A stretch of DNA of 64,000 nt, taken from contig JAFYJV010000029.1 of the NCBI GenBank assembly GCA_017537965.1, forward strand, positions 27,957 through 91,956, read 5' to 3'. Of the stretch, positions 26,615 to 35,125 are shown piece after piece. Below the pieces are notes generated by a model. That model did no database searches and was not told where the DNA came from. It worked only from the letters and a program-made list of their open reading frames with translations. A program made the position numbers and the translations under genes. This DNA is from Bacteroidales bacterium (GTDB lineage: Bacteria; Bacteroidota; Bacteroidia; Bacteroidales; F082). Every line of letters starts with the position of its first letter. The first letter of the stretch is position 1.

Positions 26615-27762
26615 GTGTCCTTGCTTGGCTTTGCTTGATGCTTGTGATGGCATCGTGCAAGAACCATACGCAGAAGAATGTGATCCCCGTAGCTGTTTCG
26701 CAGCAGGATAGCATCGTTGGGAATCTCTTCCGTTATGCCAAGAACGTGGTGGCTTTTCCGACGGGGTATGGCTATCTGCTGGAGGTGCTGAATCCATGGG
26801 ATTCGACAGCCAAGCTGGGGCGTTTTGCTTTGGTGGATGCTGGACATTCGTCAGACGCTGTTCATGAAGAAGGTGCGGTTGTTGTACAACTTCCAGTACA
26901 GTCTGTCATCTCCTTTTCTTCCACTCAGTGGTCAGTCTTTCTTGAGTTGGGTGAGATAGAAAGGGTGAAAGGCATCTTGGAGGGGAGAAACATCCATTGT
27001 CCCGAGATGCACCGGTTGCTTGCCGAGGGCGTGGTGAAGGATGTTGGCACTGAATCGGCCAAGAACATGGAGCTGATGATCAGTATGCATCCCGACATCA
27101 TTCTTTATTCACCTTATTTCGATGGAAATCAGGAGCCGTTGTCGGTGACCGGCGCGGCCCTTTTTCCCTTTGCCGATTATCTAGAGTCCACTCCTTTGGG
27201 CCGCGCCGAGTGGATTCGTGTAGTGGGGCTGTTGTCTGGTTGCAGCGATCGTGCCGACGCTTGGTTCGACGACATAGAGCGACGTTACAACGAATTGAAA
27301 GACTGGTGTGCCGATGTGCAGGAGCGGCCCACCGTGTTCTCCGACCTTGCCTTCAACGGCCAATGGTATGTGGCAGGCGGAAAGAGCTACATCGCCCAGC
27401 TTTTCGAGGATGCCGGTGCGGATTACATCTGGAAGGACGATCCGTCCACGGCGAGTTTTCCTCTTGATTCGGAGACCATCCTTGCCAAGGCGCAACATGC
27501 CGACTTTTGGAGGATCGCCAATTCCTCTTCCTTGCCGATGACCTACGAACGTTTGAAGAAAGAGAACGCCGTCTATGCGCTTTTCGATGCCTATAAGCGT
27601 CATAAGATCATCGTTTGCGACATCCAGGATTCGGGCTATTTCGAGACCTCTCAAATTGAGCCCGACATTCTGCTCGCCGATTTTATCTGTTGTTTCCATC
27701 CTGAGATTATGGCTGCCCATCAGCCCGATTACCGGACGAAGTATTACAGGTTGCTGAAATAG
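26581..27762 (+). CDS. BtuF-like ABC transporter substrate-binding lipoprotein
   Basis: This 393-residue protein (or 390 from the ATG at 26590) has a lipobox (WLCLMLVMASCKN), a class III periplasmic binding protein fold with HPDIILYSPYFDGN, RAEWIRVVGLLSG and KSYIAQLFEDAGADYIWKDD, typical of BtuF/FepB-type cobalamin or ferric-siderophore binders. Being last in a cobalamin-riboswitch operon, it most likely delivers B12 to BtuCD. No permease or ATPase gene is in the window. It overlaps the CWC gene by 34 bases. Confidence 0.88.
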   Translation: MQGMSRKLVRIGVLAWLCLMLVMASCKNHTQKNVIPVAVSQQDSIVGNLFRYAKNVVAFPTGYGYLLEVLNPWDSTAKLGRFALVDAGHSSDAVHEEGAVVVQLPVQSVISFSSTQWSVFLELGEIERVKGILEGRNIHCPEMHRLLAEGVVKDVGTESAKNMELMISMHPDIILYSPYFDGNQEPLSVTGAALFPFADYLESTPLGRAEWIRVVGLLSGCSDRADAWFDDIERRYNELKDWCADVQERPTVFSDLAFNGQWYVAGGKSYIAQLFEDAGADYIWKDDPSTASFPLDSETILAKAQHADFWRIANSSSLPMTYERLKKENAVYALFDAYKRHKIIVCDIQDSGYFETSQIEPDILLADFICCFHPEIMAAHQPDYRTKYYRLLK

Positions 27763-27814
27763 ACTTGTTTACAAAAACTTTTAATTTAATCCCTGTTATC
27801 AAAAATTTGTTTTA

Positions 27815-27822
27815 TTTTTGTA
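27815..27822 (+). promoter_or_regulatory. Candidate -7 box for the multi-domain lipoprotein gene
   Basis: TATTTTTG matches TAnnTTTG and lies 27 bases before the ATG at 27850. It separates this gene from the B12 operon. Confidence 0.55.
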
Positions 27823-27849
27823 ATCATCTTGTAATTAATTCTAGTTATT

Positions 27850-30525
27850 ATGAAAACAAAACAAATCCTTAGATCTTTGGCTTTGCTGATCGTTTGTTGC
27901 GTGGTGTGCGCATGTGGAAAGGACGAAAAACCAGGTTCCATATATGGTATGGTGACGGATTATTCCACAGGTGAACCTGTGAGTAGTGCCAATGTGCAAC
28001 TGCGTCCTGGTGGGGAAACCACGTTGACAGGAGCCGATGGCATGTACGAGTTTTTGGATGTCGAGACTGGCAGTTATTCCATCACGGTGTCAAAAGCCGA
28101 ATATACCGATCTTGTCGATGACTATGTCATTGACGTTAGGGAAGGGAAAAAAGTGAGAAGGGATGTGCAGATTCAGAAACGTCCCGCATTTTTCCATCTT
28201 TACGACAACGAAAACCATGAGATATCGGAGTTGGATTTTGGTGCTGATGGAGGCGTGACTAAAAAGACATTCAATATTTTCAATGGAGGAACCCAAAACA
28301 TGGATTTTACCATCGAAAAGTCTGTCGATTGGATTTCCAACATCAGCCAGGCGTCGGGTACCATCATCGTAAACAAGACCATCCCTATTGTCATTACCAT
28401 TGACCGTGGGCTGTTGTCGGCAGGTGACAATATCACGACTTTGCTGATCACCTCCTCCGTGGGCGGTGGCAGGGAACTGACCGTGAAGGCTAGAAAAAAC
28501 GGCGAGACGCCAACTGTTACCATCTCCGAGGCCATTGCGATTGAAACTACGACCTATCGCATCAAATGCGATGTGGTGTCGAGCGGTGGACAAGAAGTGG
28601 TTGAACGCGGCATCTGCTGGAACACTTTTGGCGACCCTACCTTGGATGATGAGACGATACAATACTCCAGCGGTGGCTTGGGCCAATATACCATCCGTAT
28701 GGAGAATCTTTCCGTGTCCAAAAGATACTATGTGCGTGCATACGCCAAGAACGCCATGGGCACTGGATTCAGTCGCGTAGTGGATTTCAAGCCGGGTGTC
28801 GTAGGCACGCTGCCTACGGTGTCAACGGAAGCACTGAATGGCATCACGACCACGTCGGTCACCTGCATAGGCAAAGTGATTGATGACGGTGGTGTCGGTC
28901 TCGTTGATTGTGGTGTGTGCTGGGGCTTGAGCAACAATCCCGATTTGAACGGCAGCCATCAGTCCGCTGACGAACCGGGTATGGGCCTGTTTAGCGTTTT
29001 TATTTCGGGTTTGACACCCAACACCACCTATCATGTGCGTTGCTATGCTTCCAATACCCAAGGCGTCTCATACGGCGATGAACTCACTTTCGTCACCACC
29101 GAAGGCCTGCCTACGGTGACAACGGCGGGCGTCTCCAACATCACTGCCACCAGTGCAATGGGAGGTGGCAACGTGGTTGATGAAGGTTCCAGTCATGTGA
29201 CTGAACGCGGCATCTGTTGGGGAACAACACATAACCCGACCGTGAGCGGAAGTCATGTCGTCAACGGCTCGGGCACGGGTAGTTTTACAGTTAACATGAC
29301 TGGATTGACGGCTGGAACGACCTATTATGTCAGAGCCTATGCGGTGAACGACAAAGGAACCAGTTATGGCTCGGAAGAGAGCTTTACCACGGCGGCACCG
29401 AGTCTGCCAACAGTGAGTACTGCGGCAGTGACAGGGATTGGAGAGACGTCTGCCACAGGTGGTGGTAACGTGACCGGAGATGGCGGCGTCGCTGTGACTG
29501 AACGCGGTATCTGCTGGAACACTAACCATAATCCAACCACGGCCAACGCCCATTCAAGCAACGGCACAGGCACAGGCAACTTCACGGTGACGATGAATGG
29601 TTTGTCGGCAGGTACGACCTACTACGTCCGGGCATACGCAGTGAACAATGCTGGAACGGCATACGGTAACGAGGTGGTCTTCTCAACTCAACATGGCGAT
29701 TGGCCTGATGGCACCTTGCCAGGCGGCTTCTCCATCAACGCCTTGCAGCAAGTCCACTTCTCGCAAGGTAATCTGCAATACCGTGCCTATACGAATACAT
29801 GGAGGTTTGCCCAAAACCAATATGATTTTATTGGCAACAATAACAGCAATATCTCTCAAACCTACAGCGGTTGGATCGATTTGTTCGGTTGGGCTACCAG
29901 TGGATGGAACAGCGGCTACTACTACAATTATCAGCCTTACTCGAGCTATTGTGATTATAATTACCATAGTTATGGACCAACGGCCAATTTGACGGGCTCT
30001 TTCGCCAATGCGGACTGGGGCGTCTATAACTCCATCAGCAATGGCGGTAATAGACCCAACATGTGGCGGACTTTGAATAAGGAGGAGATGGTGTATTTGT
30101 TTGAATTGAGGGAAACGCCTTCTGGAATCCGTTTCGCTTTGGCAAAGGTGAATAACGTCAAAGGATTGCTGTTGTTGCCGGATGACTGGGATGCGTCCAT
30201 CTATCCATTGCAAAGTTGCAACCAAACGCAAGGCTTTACTATTAATGAGATAAGCATTACGGATTGGATTGTCATGGAAAACAATGGAGCGGTGTTTTTC
30301 CCGGCCGCAGGAAAACGTGAGGGAACTTGGATGGAATACGTAGGTGAATCTGGCGGTTATTGGACAAGCACCTATATGCCCTATTCAGATAACTCGGTTA
30401 GTCCTTATGCATTTTGTTTAAACTTTTCTCATGAACAATGGAATGGGTATCCTAGTATAGATTGGCAAGGCATTGACAATGGCAGTTTTGGAAGATCTGT
30501 ACGATTGGTCCGTGTTGTTCAATGA
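27850..30525 (+). CDS. Multi-domain surface lipoprotein with Fn3-like repeats
   Basis: This 891-residue protein has a lipobox (LIVCCVVCACGKD), a carboxypeptidase-regulatory-like domain (SIYGMVTDYSTGEPVSSANV), a BACON-like domain (about 120-220), four Fn3-like repeats of about 95 residues each with (V)xERGICWxT and TYYVRAYAxNxxG, and a C-terminal domain of about 270 residues beginning PGGFSINALQQVHFSQGNLQ and ending in GRSVRLVRV, common in Bacteroidales lipoproteins and related to the Fibrobacter major-domain type. It has no T9SS tail, so it is anchored as a lipoprotein. It probably binds a surface ligand, perhaps glycan. Confidence 0.8.
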   Translation: MKTKQILRSLALLIVCCVVCACGKDEKPGSIYGMVTDYSTGEPVSSANVQLRPGGETTLTGADGMYEFLDVETGSYSITVSKAEYTDLVDDYVIDVREGKKVRRDVQIQKRPAFFHLYDNENHEISELDFGADGGVTKKTFNIFNGGTQNMDFTIEKSVDWISNISQASGTIIVNKTIPIVITIDRGLLSAGDNITTLLITSSVGGGRELTVKARKNGETPTVTISEAIAIETTTYRIKCDVVSSGGQEVVERGICWNTFGDPTLDDETIQYSSGGLGQYTIRMENLSVSKRYYVRAYAKNAMGTGFSRVVDFKPGVVGTLPTVSTEALNGITTTSVTCIGKVIDDGGVGLVDCGVCWGLSNNPDLNGSHQSADEPGMGLFSVFISGLTPNTTYHVRCYASNTQGVSYGDELTFVTTEGLPTVTTAGVSNITATSAMGGGNVVDEGSSHVTERGICWGTTHNPTVSGSHVVNGSGTGSFTVNMTGLTAGTTYYVRAYAVNDKGTSYGSEESFTTAAPSLPTVSTAAVTGIGETSATGGGNVTGDGGVAVTERGICWNTNHNPTTANAHSSNGTGTGNFTVTMNGLSAGTTYYVRAYAVNNAGTAYGNEVVFSTQHGDWPDGTLPGGFSINALQQVHFSQGNLQYRAYTNTWRFAQNQYDFIGNNNSNISQTYSGWIDLFGWATSGWNSGYYYNYQPYSSYCDYNYHSYGPTANLTGSFANADWGVYNSISNGGNRPNMWRTLNKEEMVYLFELRETPSGIRFALAKVNNVKGLLLLPDDWDASIYPLQSCNQTQGFTINEISITDWIVMENNGAVFFPAAGKREGTWMEYVGESGGYWTSTYMPYSDNSVSPYAFCLNFSHEQWNGYPSIDWQGIDNGSFGRSVRLVRVVQ

Positions 30526-30535
30526 TGTGTTTGAG

Positions 30536-31648
30536 ATGAATTCTGTTATGTCTGATTTGGAAGAAAGATTTGAAGATTATAGATCGGAGTCAACTGTTTC
30601 ATTTGATGGAAAGACCTGTCCCAACTGCGGGGCTACGGTGACTTTCGACCCTGGATTGGGTGAGATGCATTGCGAGTATTGTGGATACCACTGCAAGTTG
30701 CCTGATCCCGGGACTGAGAATGAGATCTGCGAGATGGATTTTGAGTCTGCCGCCAGCAAGGAGAGTTTCGAATGGGGTGCAGAGAAAAAGACCGTGGAGT
30801 GCAAGAGTTGTGGCGCTGTCACAATCTACGATGTTTTGGAGACTGCCGCGGTGTGTCCGTTCTGCGGTTCCACCAATGTGATGCCGTCCGCTACCGAGAA
30901 CTCCATCGCTCCAGGTGCGGTGTGTCCGTTCTCTGTTACCAAGTCCAAGGCAGGAGAGTGTTTCACACGATGGCTCAAGAAGAAGTGGTTTGCGCCCACC
31001 AAGGCAAAGAAGAACGCCCAGCCGGATGCGTTCCAGGGAGTGTATCTTCCTTATTGGACCTACGATGCGCAAACCACTTCATCGTTCACCGTCAGGGTGG
31101 GCTATGACCGTGTGGTGAAGAAAGGCGACAAGAAAGAAACGGTGACCGACTGGAGAAGTGTGCAAGGAGTGTATCAGGAGTTTTTCGACGATGAGACGGT
31201 GGTCGCCTCCAAGCGTCACGAAAACTCTGGTGTGAAAGCCTGCGAGCCTTTTGATTTCACCAAGTTGGTGCCTTATTCGCCCCAGGTAGTGGCGGGTTTT
31301 GCGGCTGAACGCTATTCGATAGGCTTGAAAGAAGGCTGGGAGAAGGCCCAACAGTCGATCCAGTCGAAGTTGCGGAACGACATCAGCCAGTATGCCAAGA
31401 GCCATTGGAGGGCCGATCGTGTCTCTTCGTTGAAGTTCTCAACCCTATACAACAACATCACATACAAGTACTTGCTGGTTCCTGTCTGGATGTCGTCATT
31501 CAAGTTCAAGGAAAAAACTTACCAGTTTGTGGTCAATGGCCAGACAGGCAAAGTGGGAGGCAAGGCCCCGACTTCCGTATGGAAGGTGCTGCTGGCCGTC
31601 TTGATTGGAGCCGGTATCATCGCTGGTTTGTACTTCCTGCTTCGATAA
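30536..31648 (+). CDS. TFIIB-type zinc-ribbon membrane protein
   Basis: I chose the ATG at 30536 (MNSVMSDLEERFEDY), 10 bases after the previous stop; an ATG at 30473 would overlap that gene. The 370-residue protein has two zinc ribbons (CPNCGATVTFDPGLGEMHCE with CEYCG, then CKSCG with CPFCG), a middle domain with GVYLPYWTYDAQTTSSF, and a C-terminal membrane helix (WKVLLAVLIGAGIIAGLYFL). Similar proteins occur across Bacteria with no defined function. The stop codon lies inside a bidirectional terminator. Confidence 0.8.
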   Translation: MNSVMSDLEERFEDYRSESTVSFDGKTCPNCGATVTFDPGLGEMHCEYCGYHCKLPDPGTENEICEMDFESAASKESFEWGAEKKTVECKSCGAVTIYDVLETAAVCPFCGSTNVMPSATENSIAPGAVCPFSVTKSKAGECFTRWLKKKWFAPTKAKKNAQPDAFQGVYLPYWTYDAQTTSSFTVRVGYDRVVKKGDKKETVTDWRSVQGVYQEFFDDETVVASKRHENSGVKACEPFDFTKLVPYSPQVVAGFAAERYSIGLKEGWEKAQQSIQSKLRNDISQYAKSHWRADRVSSLKFSTLYNNITYKYLLVPVWMSSFKFKEKTYQFVVNGQTGKVGGKAPTSVWKVLLAVLIGAGIIAGLYFLLR

Positions 31649-31690
31649 TCAAAAAAAAGAGGGCGCGCGCGCCCTCTTTTTTTTGATTAT
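31645..31690. terminator. Bidirectional intrinsic terminator, perfect 46-base palindrome
   Basis: Two perfect 23-base arms meet at 31667/31668: eight A residues, then GAGGGCGCG, mirrored to CGCGCCCTC and eight T residues. It serves the convergent genes ending at 31648 (plus) and 31700 (minus) and includes the TAA of the plus-strand gene. Confidence 0.93.
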
Positions 31691-31699
31691 TCCTTCGGA

Positions 31700-34600
31700 T
31701 TATTTCGACTTGTCCGGGAATGCCGGGATGTCAGGGATCTCGGGATAATCCTTCATCTGTTGCAGAATGACTTCAATGGCCTTGTTCAGCTGGTCGTCGA
31801 TGCCCTCGAACTCATGGCCGGGATCGTTGTCGATGACGATGTCGGGATCGACGCCATAGCCCTCGATGACCCAGTTGCCGTTCTCGTCGAAAGGAGCGAA
31901 CTCGGGACGGGTCAAGGTGCCGCCGTCGATGAAAGGCAGGCTACCTCTGATGCCGACCACGCCACCCCATGAACGGGTGCCGATGGTGGTGCCGATCTTA
32001 TGCTTCTTGAACTGGTAGGGGAACAGGTCTCCGTCGGAGGCGGAGTACTTGTTGAACAGCAACACTTTCGGTCCCAGCACCATCTTGGTGGGTTTGGTCT
32101 CCGGCTCGCAGTTGCGCATCATGTCATACATGGAGAGCTCGCGGCGCAGGCGTTCGATGATCATCGGGCTGACATTGCCGCCGCCGTTGCCACGGTCGTC
32201 GATGATGAGAGCCTTCTTGTCCAATTGTGAATAGAAGTATTTGGCGAACTCGTTCAAGCCGTCCACGCCCATGTCGGGGATGTGGATGTATCCGACTTTG
32301 CCGTCGGTGGCCTTGCTTACCTTCTCGATGTTGTCCTGCACCATGTTGTAATAGTATAGGCCGTTTTCATCGGCGATGGGCTTCACCACCACGTCGCGGC
32401 TGCCGCCTTCAGAGGCTTTGCTGTTGACGGTAAGGAGCACGGGAGTGTTGGCTTTGCCGACCAGTGCCTTGTACATATCTTTCATGTCCTTTGTGCTCCG
32501 TCCGTCGATGGCGACGATGTAGTCACCTTCTTTCACGTCGATGCCGACCTCGGTAAGGGGAGAACGGGTCTTCTCGTTCCAGTTCTCGCCTTTCAGGATC
32601 TTGTCGATCTGGAAGTAGCCCGACTTGTCGCGGTGGATCTGGGCGCCGAGGAGTCCCATTTTGATGCGCTCTGGTTTGAGGCGGTCGCCTTCGCCGACGT
32701 AGGCATGGCCGATGTTGATCTCGCCAATCATCTCACCGATGAGATAGGTTAGGTCGTAGCGGTCGGAGCAGAAGGGGACGAGCTTGCCGTATTTCACCTT
32801 CATGGCAGGCCAATCCACGCCATGCATATTGGGCGCATAGAAGAAGTCGCGTTCTTGGCGCCAGGCCTCGTTGAGGATCTGGGTCCATTCCTCCTTGAGA
32901 TTGACCCATTTCTTCATCTGGCTGAGGTCGAGGCCGCCTTCGATCTTGCCGCCACCACCCATGTCGAAAGGCATCCCGCCAGGACCACCGGGACCACCCA
33001 TGGAAGGAGCTTCCTTGGAACCGCCTCCGCCAGGCATCGGGCCTTTGGGTGCGTTGATGATTTTATACCCCCCGCGTTCGCGCACAAGCATCTTGCTGCC
33101 GTCGGCAGAGAGTTCATAGCCGAAGCCGCCGATGCTGGTGCATTTCTTCGTCTTGGCATCGAAATAGCCCAAGCCGCCACCGTTGCGTCCGGCGGCCACA
33201 TAGTAGAGGCCATCTTCGACACCGGTCAGGTTGAAGTAGTTGCCGGCACTGACGGGCAGTGCGATGACGCGGTGCATGATGCCGTCAAAGTCGATCTTCA
33301 CTTCCTTGGCTTCCTTGCTTCCTGGTTTATCGGGACCGAATCCAGGCATGTCGGGACCGCCTTTCGGGGCTTTCACATCTTTTGGGCTGTCCTTCGGACC
33401 TTTGCCGTCTTTTTTGCCGTCTTTAGGGCCTTTCCCGTCCTTCGGGCCGTCTTTCTTGTCGCCGTCAAGCTTCACCTCGTCGTTTTCGGCGAGGAAAGGC
33501 GATGGGGTGTCTTTTTGCAAGGTGACCATGTAAATGCGGGTCATGTCGGTATAGACGTGGTTCCACTCGGTCTGGCTGTAGGTGGGACGGAAGTCGCGCT
33601 GAGAGGTGAAGTACAGGTACTTGCCGCTCTTGTCGAATGCAGGGTAGCCGCTGTTGAACAGGGCTTCAGTGACCACCTCGTCCTTGCCTGAGGCCACGTT
33701 ATAGACATGGATGCGGTTCACGCCGAAGGTGCTCGGCATGGTGTAGGCGATCCAGCGGCTGTCGGCCGACCAGCAGTACTCGTCCATCTCGCCAGTCTTG
33801 TTTTCGGCCACCACCGTCACCTTCATGTTTTTCACATCTACCATGTTGAGGCGGTTCATCTTGTCGTACCAGCTGATGTATTTGCTGTCGGGCGACCATT
33901 TCGGATCCATCTTGTAGGTGTCGGAGTTCTTGGTGAGTTGGATGGCTTCTTCCTTGCCGTCCTGAGCTTGGATGTAGATCTCGTCCTCGCCGGTGCGGTC
34001 GCTGATATAGGCGATATACTTGCCGTCGGGCGACCAAGCCACGTCGCGGTCATGCACGCCATCGCTCTGGGTGAGGTTGCGGGTGATGCCCGATTTGGCA
34101 GGGACCGTCCACACGTCACCACGGGCGCCGAAAGCCACACGGTTGCCGTCGGGAGCGATGCTGCTGCTGTTGATGAACATGCTGCAATCCACGTACTTGT
34201 TGCGGGTGGAGTTGCCGTCATCGACGATCTTTACGGGGATGGGATAGATCTTGCCGTCCTTCAGGTTGTAGCGGAACAGTTCGCCGCCGTTTTCGTAAAC
34301 GATGTCGTTGTCGCCCAACGAAGGATATTTGATGTCGTAATAGGTGTAGTCGGTCACCTTGGTTGTCTGCTTGGTCTTGAGGTCATACACGAAGAGATTC
34401 ATCGTGCGATCGCGATCGGAGCAGAAATAGACCTTGTCGCCGACCCACATGGGGAAGATGTCTTGTGCGTCGTTGTTGGTGATGTTCTCGATTTTCTTGG
34501 TCTTGAAGTCGTAGATCCACACGTCATCGGCCATGCCGCCCTTATAATACTTCCATGTGCGGAACTCGCGCATGACGCGGTTGTATGCGATCTTTTTGCC

Positions 34601-35125
34601 GTCGGGCGAATAGGAGATCCAGCCACCTTCGGGCAAGGGGAGCTGCTCGGCGATGCCGCCTTCGATGTTGGCAAGGAAAAGCTGTCCGACGAAGTCGTCC
34701 CAGCTCTGTTTGCGTGAACGGAACACGATGTTCTCATTGTCGCGCCAAGCCATGACCATGTTGTTGGGACCCATGCGGTCGCTCACGTCATCGCGGCTCA
34801 GTGTGGCAGTGTAGGTGAGTCGGGTAGGAGTGCCGCATTCGGGATAGGGCATCACATAGACTTCGGTGTTGCCGTCGTATTGACCGGTGAAAGCCAAGTG
34901 TTTCCCGTCAGGGGAGAAACGGGCGAACATCTCGTAGCCGTCCATGTCGTTGGTGAGTTTGTGCGCAACACCGCCTTTGATGTCAACGCGGTAAAGGTCG
35001 CCACCATGGGTAAACACCACGTCGTTGCCGTGGATGGTGGGGAAACGGAGCATTTTGGCTTCTTGCTGGGCACTGACAGTCAGCCCCATGAAGAGCAAGA
35101 GTGATAAAACGAGTAACTTTTTCAT
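31700..35125 (-). CDS. Tricorn-like S41 protease
   Basis: This 1141-residue exported protein has a signal peptide (MKKLLVLSLLLFMGLTVSAQ), WD40/PD40-type propeller repeats over about 25-540 (FSPDGKHLAFTGQYDG, WSPDGKYIAYISDRTG, WSPDSKYISWYD), a low-complexity Lys-Asp-Gly-Pro linker at about 555-610, then a PDZ domain (GDYIVAIDGRSTKDMKDMY) and an S41 protease domain with DDRGNGGGNVSPMI and IGTRSWGGVVGIRG, the Ser presumably catalytic. Tricorn-type proteases degrade peptides. The ATG overlaps the stop of the helicase gene by 4 bases. It ends at the palindromic terminator. Confidence 0.9.
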   Translation of the reverse strand: MKKLLVLSLLLFMGLTVSAQQEAKMLRFPTIHGNDVVFTHGGDLYRVDIKGGVAHKLTNDMDGYEMFARFSPDGKHLAFTGQYDGNTEVYVMPYPECGTPTRLTYTATLSRDDVSDRMGPNNMVMAWRDNENIVFRSRKQSWDDFVGQLFLANIEGGIAEQLPLPEGGWISYSPDGKKIAYNRVMREFRTWKYYKGGMADDVWIYDFKTKKIENITNNDAQDIFPMWVGDKVYFCSDRDRTMNLFVYDLKTKQTTKVTDYTYYDIKYPSLGDNDIVYENGGELFRYNLKDGKIYPIPVKIVDDGNSTRNKYVDCSMFINSSSIAPDGNRVAFGARGDVWTVPAKSGITRNLTQSDGVHDRDVAWSPDGKYIAYISDRTGEDEIYIQAQDGKEEAIQLTKNSDTYKMDPKWSPDSKYISWYDKMNRLNMVDVKNMKVTVVAENKTGEMDEYCWSADSRWIAYTMPSTFGVNRIHVYNVASGKDEVVTEALFNSGYPAFDKSGKYLYFTSQRDFRPTYSQTEWNHVYTDMTRIYMVTLQKDTPSPFLAENDEVKLDGDKKDGPKDGKGPKDGKKDGKGPKDSPKDVKAPKGGPDMPGFGPDKPGSKEAKEVKIDFDGIMHRVIALPVSAGNYFNLTGVEDGLYYVAAGRNGGGLGYFDAKTKKCTSIGGFGYELSADGSKMLVRERGGYKIINAPKGPMPGGGGSKEAPSMGGPGGPGGMPFDMGGGGKIEGGLDLSQMKKWVNLKEEWTQILNEAWRQERDFFYAPNMHGVDWPAMKVKYGKLVPFCSDRYDLTYLIGEMIGEINIGHAYVGEGDRLKPERIKMGLLGAQIHRDKSGYFQIDKILKGENWNEKTRSPLTEVGIDVKEGDYIVAIDGRSTKDMKDMYKALVGKANTPVLLTVNSKASEGGSRDVVVKPIADENGLYYYNMVQDNIEKVSKATDGKVGYIHIPDMGVDGLNEFAKYFYSQLDKKALIIDDRGNGGGNVSPMIIERLRRELSMYDMMRNCEPETKPTKMVLGPKVLLFNKYSASDGDLFPYQFKKHKIGTTIGTRSWGGVVGIRGSLPFIDGGTLTRPEFAPFDENGNWVIEGYGVDPDIVIDNDPGHEFEGIDDQLNKAIEVILQQMKDYPEIPDIPAFPDKSK

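Noticed and set aside
33707-34717. Plus-strand open frame of 336 codons
   Set aside because: It is antisense to the propeller part of the tricorn-like protease and contains no motif.
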